Part shown: in pieces, positions 44,891 to 55,130 of the stretch | Position numbering within the stretch: position 1 is the stretch's first letter | Layout of the letters: the number at the start of each line of letters is the position of its first letter | Origin: Pyricularia pennisetigena | Taxonomy: Eukaryota > Ascomycota > Sordariomycetes > Magnaporthales > Pyriculariaceae | Direction: 5' to 3' | NCBI RefSeq assembly: GCF_004337985.1 | Contig: NC_043742.1 | Location: 7,915,136 to 7,979,135 of the forward strand | Length of the DNA stretch: 64,000 nucleotides | Position numbers and translations under genes: made by a program | The notes under the pieces: generated by a model | Told to the model about the DNA's origin: nothing | The model's input: only the letters and a program-made list of their open reading frames with translations | Databases searched by the model: none

Positions 44891-45358
44891 TTACTTAAAC
44901 CACGATGGACTTTCTTGAAATTGTCCTCCTTTGTGATCCGGATCTTCAGGGTCCCGAGACCACCACCCGTTAATAGCGGATTTGGGAATAGGAAAAGCTT
45001 TTGTAAATTCCGTCGCTTCAAAATCGAATGAAACATAACTGACATCTTGTTCTTGAAGTGATTTTGAAAAAGCCCCCCATCTCTCTTTCATTTCCCTATT
45101 CCGTATCTGCACATCATAAACGTAATATGGTATTTTGGGAAGTTTTTCGGACCAGGCTAAATCAATCATGTGAATGAACGGGTTTAACCTAATAAGTCTT
45201 TTATCGAGCTGTTGAGCAACTTCAGAGGTCAAACCTTCATTCTCATGAATCATTTTTGGAGTGGCAGTAGTGGCAACCAAAACCCAGGAAGAAGGTAAAA
45301 CAAAGTGCGGAAACAATAAAAATAATAGGGTGCTAAATAAAAAGCGCTTTGCGAACAT
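44891..45358 (-). CDS. Small secreted protein, candidate effector
   Basis: A single 155-codon frame with no RIP stops, starting at ATG 45358 in a good context (ACAACATG). Residues 1-22 form a strong signal peptide: a basic start, then a Leu/Phe-rich core (FLFSTLLFLLFPHFVL). The mature protein (about 132 residues) has no cysteine, several Trp and aromatic residues, and an acidic C-terminal part (RDPEDPDHKGGQFQE). I recognise no family, and it is unlike the other secreted protein at 12183. A gene is likely because of the signal peptide, the continuous frame and the absence of RIP damage between RIP-ruined transposons. The same frame stays open past the TAA for 15 codons to the hAT end, so the original C-terminus may have been longer. 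Effector role is inferred. Confidence 0.65.
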   Translation of the reverse strand: MFAKRFLFSTLLFLLFPHFVLPSSWVLVATTATPKMIHENEGLTSEVAQQLDKRLIRLNPFIHMIDLAWSEKLPKIPYYVYDVQIRNREMKERWGAFSKSLQEQDVSYVSFDFEATEFTKAFPIPKSAINGWWSRDPEDPDHKGGQFQESPSWFK

Positions 45359-45655
45359 GTTGTAAAAAAAGTATATTAACTAAGAAGAGGTATTTGGAAT
45401 TCAAATTTTAAACGGTTAAAAAGAGGTGACTGGTGCTCGAACAATGATATCTCAAATCAGTAATCAAAAAGTGTGGTAATATATAGTCGCAAAAACTTGG
45501 TGATTTTAAAGAAATATTTTTAGAGGAATTATATATAATTAGAAAGTCATTTATAAATACTTTGTTTGCAAATGCCGATATATTTGCATTATCTTTTCAA
45601 TTTATTTTAATCCACCTTAAATGCTGGTATTGCGAATGATAACCAGCATATACCC
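45359..45655. promoter_or_regulatory. Upstream region of the secreted-protein gene
   Basis: About 300 bp between the ATG and the first family-C terminus, without transposon similarity that I can see. TATATATAATTAG-like sequence lies near 45530. The minus-strand frame at 45597-45893 is an artefact running through family-C ends. Confidence 0.35.
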
Positions 45656-46330
45656 TAGTCTCAGTGCTTAGACTAGACCCCTGCAGGGTCCCAGCGCTCC
45701 ATATTAGTCTTAGTGCCCAAATTAGACCCCCCTGCTTCGCAGTGGGGACCGAGCGTTCCATGTACCTTTCAGCTAGTCTCAGGGCTTGTCCCTGAAACCC
45801 AGAGCTCCACTCGTTGAGCCGTGGCTCAATTCGTGGTTTTGCATATACCTGTGGGTCTATCCAAAAAATGCTCTGGTTTAGGTCTGAAGACAAATTGTCG
45901 ATTTCGCCTTTTATGACGGTAGGTTCGGTATTTTGTCGATTAATATTCCGTTATGAAAAACTAAATAAGGACCGTGAAAGTAAACGGTCTGTTCGTTGGG
46001 TATAGGATTTAATAGAACTGTTAAAAGCGATTTAATTTATATTTCTATGTATTATAACTGCCGAATTCAATACCACCTGCCTTTGGTCCGTTCACGGCTA
46101 TATTACTTTTCGGTTCCTTTTATTTTATTTGTATTTGTTTACCTAATTCCAAATTCGTTGCACGTAGGGGCGGTATACGTATATATACCGACTTAGAAAA
46201 CTATGGTATATATACAGTGTTCTTTAAGTCGATAAATAAACGGAAAGGTAAAACATGTTTATCACAATATAAACTTTACCACCCAAACGCTCTTTTGTTT
46301 TTACCAGTTTTAACGATATTTCTTCGTCTA
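45656..46330 (+). mobile_element. Cluster of nested family-C ends
   Basis: Three family-C termini start within 120 bp: TAGTCTCAGTGC (45656), TAGTCTTAGTGC (45705) and TAGTCTCAGGGC (45774). The last continues through the AGAGCTCCAC, TGTGGGTCTATCC and GACAAATTGTCGATTTCGCC blocks into AT-rich interior that stops matching near 46330. The opposite ends are missing, so these are truncated or nested copies stacked upstream of the secreted-protein gene. Confidence 0.7.
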
Positions 46331-46628
46331 AGCATGGTTCTATTAATAGAGCCTGGTAGAACTTAATATAAGGGGTAATGACGATATATATTTTTGCAAT
46401 TCGGACATACTCGGATACATTCGGATATATTGGGTATAATTTCTTTTAAATCCGGCGACACCACGTTACTATTTCACCGTCAAATAAAAGACCTGTATAC
46501 AGTCCGTACACTCTTTTTAATGATCCAATAATAATTCGTGCACCGCGATTAGTTATGCTCTTCCGGCGGGTCGAATTTTCCGCCCTGGATTTCTTTGATC
46601 GTGCATACGCGTTAATGGAACTATTTTT
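46331..46628. other. Unclassified segment with low RIP signature
   Basis: About 300 bp with more balanced composition than its neighbours and a minus-strand open frame of about 58 codons outside the LTR (46446-46620; SRAENSTRRKSITNRGARII). The frame's start lies in LTR-D sequence, so a gene is not supported. It might be a piece of a host gene or another transposon. Confidence 0.35.
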
Positions 46629-46767
46629 GTTAACAAGATGGGTTGCTAACATGGGTTTAGGCATTTGCCTAGGTGCGGCGTGGTGCTAACTAATGCTATA
46701 AAGGCTTATAACCACAGGGGTTTAAGGCCTGTAATTACAGGGTTTAAATGCACTAAATGCAGTAAAT
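46629..46767 (-). mobile_element. LTR-D fragment
   Basis: TGTTAACAAGATGGG through the CCTGTAATTACAGGGTTTAAATGC block, then similarity ends. It includes a short duplicated segment (AAGGCTTATAACCACAGGGG beside AAGGCCTGTAATTACAGGG). Confidence 0.8.
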
Positions 46768-47018
46768 TAGAATTTTGCCTGGTTGGTTTGCCGTTTTTTT
46801 AATAGTTCACTAATATTAAACGAAATTAGCTTTTTATTATCCGTATAAATTAATATTTAATATTTAATCCCGGATCACTCTGGCATCCATTTTTCGATTA
46901 CTTGGATAATAATTACAAGTTTTCTATCGTGGATTTGATAGTTAAATATTGGTTTGTATAACTTTTGTGAAAAAAAGGCGAAAAAACTATAGGCGTTTTT
47001 TCTATTGAGCTCTTTTTT
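46768..47018. other. Unassigned AT-rich stretch
   Basis: No frame and no match that I recognise between the LTR-D fragment and the Copia-2 gag fragment. Confidence 0.4.
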
Positions 47019-47949
47019 ATAAGCAATACTAGGACTAATTGCTCGTGTTCCGGCAGGGAATAGCCAATTTCAGGGTGGGAAATAAATTCCGCTGTTTTTA
47101 TAACCCTGAATTGGACTATTAAGGCCTATTTCCATAGATTGTAATTGCTAACCCCTACTAATTTACAACTTTCGGGGAAGGAAAATACCCCTTTCGATAG
47201 TTCTTTACCTATCCCGTCACCTAAAACTAGGTTACCAGGTGAATTAGTGGGTGCGGTAGCGGGTTTAATATCCGAATTACCGCTATTAGGGGTATTAAAA
47301 CCCGTAATACCACTAGAATTAATGGAATCGCCACTTTTCATGGTTAATAGAGTAGTTAACTGTTAAATTGTCCTCTAAATTTAATCCATTTGCGTAGTTA
47401 ACGCTTTTAATTGCAGGTTTTCGGCCTGTAATTTAGCAGTTAAAATTTCGTTTGGGCTGGGTCTAGGCCCCCTATTTGTTAGAATTGGGCCTGGAAGGCC
47501 CGATATAGGGCTGTCTTCCATTATAGGGTAGCCTGAACTATAGTTGCAATTCGCTAATTTATAATTACAATTACCTAACCTAATCGCTTAAAGGTAAATA
47601 CCCTATTAAATTTAAGATTTGCTATACCGTTTGCCTTCAAACGGGTTTAGGCCTATAATTGCCAATTATAGGGTTTATTACTATGTTCAGTGGTTGAAGT
47701 CCACTAAAATACAGGGTCAGAATCCCTGAAATCCGCAATTAGTGGGTGCCCTGGTATTTATACCAATCCAGGTGCACGTAACGAATTTAATTCTTTAAGT
47801 GGGTGCAGGGTAATCTGCAGGGTATCTTGCAGGGTAACGACGTGCAGGGTATCGTGCAGGGTAGCGTGCAGGATATCGTGCAGGGTAACGAACTAATTAA
47901 CGTAATTCCGATAGTGGGTTTATGGGCTATGGTGAATCCTATTAAACGC
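47019..47949 (-). mobile_element. Copia-2 copy C, gag N-terminus and leader only
   Basis: Minus-strand gag start (47341-47126: KPATAPTNSPGNLVLGDGIG, ESCKLVGVSNYNLWK) and the untranslated leader to 47949. It is homologous to 58260-59130 and to 62900-63900 reversed. Includes the GTGCAGGGTA tandem repeats (47805-47890). Cut on the right by family-C element C6. Confidence 0.8.
47805..47890. repeat. Tandem 10-12-bp repeat in the Copia-2 leader
   Basis: About seven copies of (G)TGCAGGGTA(A/T)C. The same array is at about 59033-59102 and, reversed, at 63112-63155 in the other Copia-2 copies, with different copy numbers. Confidence 0.85.
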
Positions 47950-49752
47950 TAGTTTCAAGGCTTATCCCTAAAGCCCAAAGCTCCACAATTACTTGACTCC
48001 GTTCGCTTCGCTCCACTTGGTGGTTCAATTACGGTTTTGCAATGTACTTGTGGATCCATCCAAAAAACGTTTTGGTTTAGGTCTGAGGATAATTTGTCGA
48101 TTTCTGCCGTTTATGGCGGTATTTTTGGCCTTTTTTCGGCCGACACTCCTTTATTATTCCATAACCACGCAAAATATTAAAAAAAGAAAATATCGTTGAC
48201 AATAGCGTTTAATACCGCTATTAGCAGCGATTTGATTTATTCTTTTATCTGCTATAACGGCCGAATTCGAGACCACCTGCCCTTAATCCGTTTATGGCGG
48301 TACTGCTTTTTTCAATTCTTTTTTCGATTTTCGATTGTTTTTAATATTATCTTCAATTTTGAACCAAGTTTATAATTTTTGCACGTGAAGGGTGGTATAT
48401 ATGTTTACCGTTATAGCAAATTTTGGTCTAGAACCGGGACTATATAGAGCATTAACTAAGCGGATAGGTAAAGTAGACACATCTTTATATATAATTTACA
48501 ATTGAAACTTGTTTATATTTTTACGAATTTTGACGATAATGAAACCAAAAGTACCAGAATTGGAGACCGTATATGAACAAACGTCCAGGTTCAATCCAAT
48601 TTATAATATTCGCTTTAAAAAATCTTTTATATAAGAAAGTGCTAAATATATATTTTTTATCGATTTTTTGCTTTACTTAATTAATTTTATATTATTTTAT
48701 TTTGCAGCCAAGCTTTGTGCATCTTGCGCGTGGGGGATGGTATATATATCAAATTCTATAAGCCGTTAAATAAGCGGATAGGTAAGATGTATGTAATTTT
48801 ATATATAATTTACGATCAAAACGCTTTTCTATTTTTACCAATTTTAACAAGAATAAAACCAGAACTTAGGGATTGAATAAAATATATAAAAACACGTCAA
48901 CGTGAAATCTGGTTTGTAATACTCGTCTATATTCTTTCTTTATAAAAGGGAATGTTAAATTTGTGCTATTTTTCTTTTTTTGCTTTATTTAGTAAAATAC
49001 AATTTATAACAATGAGTTTCGTTGACGATTATATATAAACTTGGAACAAAATGGGAGAGTTTAAATTTCCTTTTATTTTATAGTTAATTGCGTAAATTAT
49101 TTAGCTTTTCGACAAATTAGTAAATAATATAAAAGTGTTAATGAAACCTTTGTTTTACGCGATAATTGCATGCCCTCTGCAGTTTTAAATGCTCTCAAAA
49201 ATAAATATTAATACTGGGTCTTAAACATGCATTATATATTATCATGCAAAACAATAATTAAAAATAATAATAAAATACAAGTTTTACTCAACATTGAAAT
49301 CTTTTTCTAAATAAATTAGATATGAGCGCGCGGTTTTCAATCCCAAAATCCTTAAGCTCCAATTAATGTAACGCAGGTTATGTTATATCTCTATAAATTT
49401 TATTTGACATTTTATTCGAATATTTAATTGCTTACTGTAATTATACCACTTTCTTTTGCTATTATATTTCAAATATAATGTGTCGATTATATCGCTGTTC
49501 AATTGGTTGCGCGAATAAATAATGCAACTCATTGCATTTAACTTGCGGTCGCAGGGCGTTTATAAAGCCTTTTTATAATATAATGTATATACCCGCTATA
49601 AACGGCGAAATGCGACACAATGTCCTCAGGCTAGAACGAGCGCGATCTTTTCGGCCAATGTAATTGGTCGAAAACCCATGTGGCTAAAAGGTATATTGAG
49701 CGCTCGGTCCCCACTGCGAAGCAGGGGGGTTTAGTCTAAGCACTGAGACTAG
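47950..49752 (-). mobile_element. Family-C element C6, 1,803 bp, reversed
   Basis: TAGTTTCAAGG at the left end and CTGAGACTA at the right end (49744-49752), with the usual subterminal blocks on both sides (GATAATTTGTCGATTTCTGCC; GCGACACAATGTCCTCAGGC in part). The 9-bp flanks ATTAAACGC and GGTTAAGTC do not match, so the two ends may derive from different copies or one flank was replaced. No coding frame is supported. Confidence 0.75.
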
Positions 49753-50146
49753 GTTAAGTCCGGCTTTAGATTTTCCTATTTAAATTTTATGGTAACGAAA
49801 AACGGTAATAATTACCGCAATTTCCCATTTTAAAAGTCAAAATTAAAAATAATATTATATTGTATATATACAACTTTCTCAAGGTAGTTGCCCTGTTTTT
49901 TTACGATATATTGAGCGTTTAATTAGCGGATATATATACCATATAAGCTTATAGTGGTTATATTAATACTACTTATAACGTGGCGAAAAATAGCAAATAA
50001 ACAGTAAATAAATGAGTAATCGGCTGGATAAATAATAATTTAATAATATTCGTAATTTTGGCTTCTCAAACGGGAAATTGCGGTAATTATTACCGTTGTT
50101 TGTTACCATACAATTTATATAGGAAAGTCTAAAGCCGGATTTAACC
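49753..50146. mobile_element. 394-bp MITE with long terminal inverted repeats
   Basis: About 78 bp at each end are inverted copies with few mismatches. The ends read GGTTAAGTCCGGC (left) and GCCGGATTTAACC (right). The blocks TATGGTAAC and CGGTAATAATTACCGCAATT are shared. The inner 240 bp has no gene; the minus-strand frame 49969-50151 is not supported. It sits exactly between the end of C6 and the Gypsy LTR. The superfamily is unknown, as the target duplication is unclear. Confidence 0.75.
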
Positions 50147-50154
50147 GCCAAACC

Positions 50155-50611
50155 TGTAACGATTAAGGTATCGGGTAACCTGTTCTTAGGGTAAAATACA
50201 GTGGGTTAAAACAACCAAGCGTCTTAATTAGGTAAATGGGGTTTACAATAACCGGGGTGAAATTATCATCGTTTTTGAATAAATATTAAAGTTTATTAAA
50301 ATTAAATTACTGCTAAGCAATTCTGAAATAGAATTTATTTATATAATAATAAATGTGTTCTATATAATCCGTTGACCTAAGCGTATTATGTGTAATATAA
50401 TCTATAGCAAATGCATTATCTGTTTTGCTATAATCAATACATAATCTATTAATTATATCGTTTTTTTTGGCATTTAGGTGGGGCTACGTAATCCCTTTTT
50501 TATAAAATCCTATTTCCTATCGGTCGGTATTTTTTTCTGGTCGAATGTCGTTAAAAGGGGTGTAACCCCGCCTGGCTTAATTGGTACCGGCCCAATTATT
50601 TGGTCGTAATA
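50155..50611 (-). mobile_element. Gypsy 3' LTR-A
   Basis: 457 bp. On the minus strand it starts TATTACGACC (TGTTACGACC before RIP) and ends ATCGTTACA. It follows the polypurine-like tract at 50612-50632 (minus strand AAGGAAAGGAACTTTG), which marks it as a 3' LTR of the element to its right. Confidence 0.8.
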
Positions 50612-51800
50612 TCAAAGTTCCTTTCCTTTGGCCAATTCCCTTTAGCCTTTAAATAATTTAAATTTTTAAAACTTTTATTTTTGTTTTTATATTTTTTCCT
50701 TCCTAATTTTTTACGCTATATCTAATCGCGTAATCAAATTTCGAGGTCGTATGTCCACCGTTCGTCGCAGCGATTTGCCTTTCATGCTTTTTTTTCGACG
50801 GTCGAAATACCTTTTTATTTTATTTACAAGTCGCAAAGGATTGCGAAATGCGCTATTTCGCTTCGGGATTCTGTTTTTAATATCAAATATTTTCTCTTAG
50901 GTCGCTCGCAATACGGTATTTTACAGATTTCCCGAAAACAACTGTATAAGATCGCGGTTTAAAATTCAAAGTTGAAATTTGAATTGGAAACGGCGGAATA
51001 AAAAGTTTTTCGTTTGCGTAAACCAAAAAAATATAATTTGAAGAAATAATAAGGGCGGTTCGTCGTGGAATCGACAATTTGGAGGAATTATGTCGAATAA
51101 AGGGTAAAAAGGCAAAATAGGAGGAACGGCGGCGATCGGCCGAAGTTTTTCCGAAAATATTTTTGGAAACGTTTTTTCCGGATTCCAATTTTGCTTGGGA
51201 TTCGTCCTTCCCAATAGGTTTTTGAAATCCTTTTTTATTGGATAAAGTAAATGTTTTTACGCAGCATTCAATTGGTAAATTGCTTTATTTGTCTATTATA
51301 ATTTGTGATATATGTTAATTTTTTTTTTATTTGTTCGTCCGGTGATGTAATTTTAAATCGTGGTCGCTTTTAAGTTTTGGGGAATGGAAAATAATGTTTT
51401 TTCTAAATTGTTTGATTTTGGTTAATTAATTTGTAAATCCAGCTACTAATAATACTGGCAGAATGGCTCTCGGCAGGTTTGGATGTAATTAAAGGGCTCC
51501 CAAATATCTTTTTCGTATTTATAATTTTCTTATTTAATAAAATATTTTGGTTTACCGTGGTTGCGTTTGTGGTCCAATATTCGTTCAAAGTCGTACGTTT
51601 TCTTGCGTCGATTTCGATTGTTTTGTGGGTATTGGTGCCATAGATTGCTAGTGCCCTTGGAAGCACGTGGACCTTTTGGTGGAATTTTATTATTTCTGGT
51701 AATAATAATTTATAATTGGTTTCGTTAATTTTTTTATCGATTTTGAAAGGTCTAAGCTTTTTAAAATTGAATTTGCTATTTAGTCGTTGTGTTTTAAGAT
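50612..51800 (-). pseudogene. Gypsy pol C-terminal end
   Basis: At 51790-51640 the minus strand encodes LKTQRLNSKFNFKKLRPFKI and NYKLLLPEIIKFHQKVHV. This matches the segment after the Gypsy integrase core (usually T-RPS-KL----GPFKI--------Y-LELP--M-IH-VFHVS). The frame is open to 51403. A Pro/Lys/Arg-rich broken stretch continues to about 50640. The upstream part of pol was lost when Copia-2 copy B inserted at 51801. The start of the longer open frame (51837) lies in LTR-D and is artificial. Confidence 0.7.
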
Positions 51801-52381
51801 TGGTAGTAATATAGGTTGCTAACAGGGGTTTAGGCATTAGCCTCAGTGCGGCGTGGTGCCAATTGCGCTATAAAGACCTGTAATTACAGGGTTTAAATGC
51901 ACTTAATGCAATAGAATGTTCATTAAAATGGTTCACTAATTGTGGGCTCAATAGATTTGATTTATCGGTGGGGGGAACTTTGCTTTATCTCCCTTACAAA
52001 CTCTTCGACATCGAAATGGGGGTCCGCACGCCAAAAAGCGTTCCGGTGCCGCACACGATTTTCCGAAAAATTATTTTGTATGCGTTGTTGAAAAAACACC
52101 TTTATTTCCATATAAACCATCTCTGGGTTCGCACTAATTTGCTAATTTGGTGAAAATTTCAACCCGGTACAAGGTAACTGATTCGTAAATGCAGGGTGCG
52201 TGTTAAACCCGGCACAGGGTCAAACCCTATTCGCTGACGCTTGAAATCGTAGCTCCTGCAATATATAAAATATAGCGGAAAGTCCGACAGCCCCAACAGC
52301 CCTATTTCGGCACTATCTATTATAGTTTATATACAGTTAGCAGTGGACCCATTAAATGCTAAATAACGTAAATAATTAACA
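51801..52381 (-). mobile_element. 3' LTR-D of Copia-2 copy B
   Basis: 581 bp; begins TGGTAGTAATATAGG (RIP-altered TGTTAACAATATGGG) and ends ATAATTAACA, beside the polypurine tract GCAAAAGAAAGGGGC on the minus strand. Confidence 0.85.
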
Positions 52382-53079
52382 GCCCCTTTCTTTTGCTATT
52401 ATTTATATTAAGTCAGAAAAACAAAGTATATACAAAATAAAACCCTAAAAAACATCCCCCTTATGTCCCAGCCCGACTCTAACTCCCGATATAAACCCCT
52501 TGGATAATTAAGCCTTTTGCACCGATTTGTAACCCCCGAAATGGAGGAACCCCCGAATTTGAAAAAACCCCCAAAATTGTAATAACCCCCGGATTCGAAC
52601 CCCCGATTTGCATAATATTAACCCACGGAATTAACTATCAGACCAGGTAATAAACTTGGTTATTCCTTGGTAATAGTACAAATTAAGCATATTATATAAG
52701 GTATTTCGAATACGTAAATCGCCCAAAATACGAACTTTTTCAATTTTGATTCAACTTTGGGTATAAGGTCGGTATAAATTGTTTAATCATTAACCTGTGC
52801 AGGGTTGATTCGGGTAATACGGCCGGCATTGGGCTTAATGAAATCCAATATTGCAGATAAAGGAAATGCAAGGGTAATTAGCTAACGAATTAATTAAATA
52901 ATAGGTTAAAATTTAGTAGGTAAAAACTAAGCTTTTAAGGGTTTAAACCTTGTAAACTTTAAAAAAACCTAGTGAATTGAAAACGTTAGGGGCTTTATTA
53001 CGCTATTAACGGGTATTTGTTTGGATTCCAGGTATTTTAGGGTTATTCATCCTTTTGTAATTAACTCCCGTACGTAATG

Positions 53080-53430
53080 AGATTTTAATAACGTATATTT
53101 AGGACGTTAATGGTGCGTAAAATTATATGCGTTAATTATAAAGCCCGTATTATTTCCAAATATTGTAATAGGTTTTTTTGTGAGCAGTTAAGCTTTTATA
53201 AATAGGTTTTTAAGCTATTGTGTTTTACGCAGGGTCTCCGTTAAGGCATCGATTTCGGTTTTTGGAGGGTTTAAAGCTATAATATTGGCCTTTTTGCAGT
53301 TCCACGTTATAAAGCCCCCAAATAGGGTATACAAATATCGGTAAATGGATTTTAAACTTTTATTAGCCCCGGTAAAATCGCTATTAGTAAAGCTTAATAA
53401 TTTAAAGCCTTTAAAACCCCCTATCAAAAA
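53080..53430 (-). pseudogene. Copia-2 B RNase H remnant
   Basis: YTLFGGFITWNCKKANIIAL and PKTEIDALTETLRKTQ at 53330-53215 match the start of the RNase H in copy A. The DN and RTKH blocks further left are changed by stops. Confidence 0.7.
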
Positions 53431-53789
53431 GTTGGGTGGTCATTCGTCTTTAAATATTTTATTACCGTAATAAACAAATAAGGATTTATTACCCGTTAAT
53501 AACGTTATAGGCTTTAAGCTGTTGTTGAATAAATTGTAATAATTCTTATTCAAAAACGTAAAAGCTATTAAACCTCAAAACCGATATCCGGGCGCGTTAA
53601 TAGCATTAAATATACTAAGGTACCGATAATACACTGTAATAATTCAATCTCTAGCGCATATACGGCTTCGTCACTGCTATATTTTAACATACCTAGTTGT
53701 AAGGGAACAAATATAAGTTTGCAATTAATTAATCCGAACGGTATTAATATTTCCTTTATAAACTGATTTTAATGGAATTAAAATAGGCG

Positions 53790-54569
53790 TATAGGTTTAT
53801 GTTATATGATTTAAACGTTTAAAAAATAGGTTGCAGGGCCCCTGTCTTCCAACGCGTACATTTTGTTAAAACGGGTTTTTAAATCCTAAATATATTGCAA
53901 TTTAGGACCTATTGGCAGGCAATCGTTTACAGAAGTAACGATGAAGTTCTTGGATTTAACGTTTTAAAAAACAGCGGGATTAAAAATTAACGGTTTAAAA
54001 CCTTCTTTAAAAAATAGGGTTTTGAATTTGTTTTACGATTTCTTTCGACCCTATTTCAAACCGTATAGCGCTTTTTCCAACTGTATAATCTGCAGTTTTT
54101 TCGGATTATAACCTATTTCCACTAAAACTTTTGCGGTGGTAAACTTACAAAATCTGGCCCATTCGTTAAAACCGTTTGGAGTTTGCAAATATATATTTAC
54201 GTCGGTAAAGTTACTATTTAAAAACGCACCGACAAACTCGATTTATTTTATTTTCCAATTTTATGTCTTAATTGTAATTGAAACAATACGCCAGGTAGGT
54301 GGTGTATTAATGCTGGCAAAACTTTCGATATAATTAAGGCCTTTAACCTGTGAATAACCCCTAATAACAGGCCCAATTTTATATTTTATAAATTAATCAT
54401 TTTCACCCTTCTTTAATTTTAATACCGGCCAGGTAAAAATGAGTTCATGGTCTGCAGGCATTTTAATCTTAGCGATAAAGCCAAAGGTTTTTGCAATAAC
54501 GATTTGGTCGAATTTAAACGTTAAAACAATTAACCATTAAGCATTTTAAGGGTTATTTAGGCCTTATTA
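53790..54569 (-). pseudogene. Copia-2 B reverse transcriptase remnant
   Basis: Aligns with 15780-16550 of copy A, including the region encoding ALYGLK near 54060. It is interrupted at 54570 by solo LTR-D. Multiple stops. Confidence 0.65.
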
Positions 54570-54574
54570 GTAGC

Positions 54575-55130
54575 TGTTAACAATATGGGTTGCCAACAGG
54601 GGCTTAGGCATTAGCCTAGGTGCGGCGTGGTGCTACTTGCGCTGTAAAAGCCTGTAATTACAGGGTTTGTATGCACTAAATTCACTAATTTTGGGATTAA
54701 TAGATTTAATTCATTGGTGGGGGAGACTTTGCTTTATCTCCCTTATATACTCTCCGACATTGAAGTGGGGGTCCGCACCCCGCAAAGGGTTCCGGTACGG
54801 CACACGATTTTCCGAAAAATTATTTTGTATGCGTTGTTGAAAAAATACCCTTATTTCCATATAAACCATTGTTGTGTTCGCACTGATTTGCTAACTTGGT
54901 GAAAATTTCAACCCGGTACAGGGTAGCTGACTCGTAGGTGCAGGGTGGGTGTTAAACCCGGTACAGGGTAAAACCCCACTCGCTGACACTTTGAATCGCA
55001 ACTCCTGCAACACAAAAGATATAAGAGAAAATCCGACAGCCCCAACAGCCCCACTTCGGCACTATCTATTGTGGCTTATATACAAATAAAAGTGGACCCA
55101 TTACATGCTAAATAACGCCTATAACTAACA
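54575..55130 (-). mobile_element. Solo LTR-D inside Copia-2 copy B
   Basis: 556 bp with perfect 5-bp target duplications GTAGC (54570-54574 and 55131-55135). The empty site (CGTAACTATTTGG) survives at the same place in copy A near 16553. The LTR family has inserted into its own element. Confidence 0.95.

Noticed and set aside
45597..45893. 98-codon minus-strand frame upstream of the second secreted-protein gene
   Set aside because: It runs through stacked family-C ends, which are non-coding in all other copies.
51403..51837. A single intact 144-residue protein
   Set aside because: Its first codons are LTR-D sequence and the rest is the C-terminal part of Gypsy pol, so the start is artificial.
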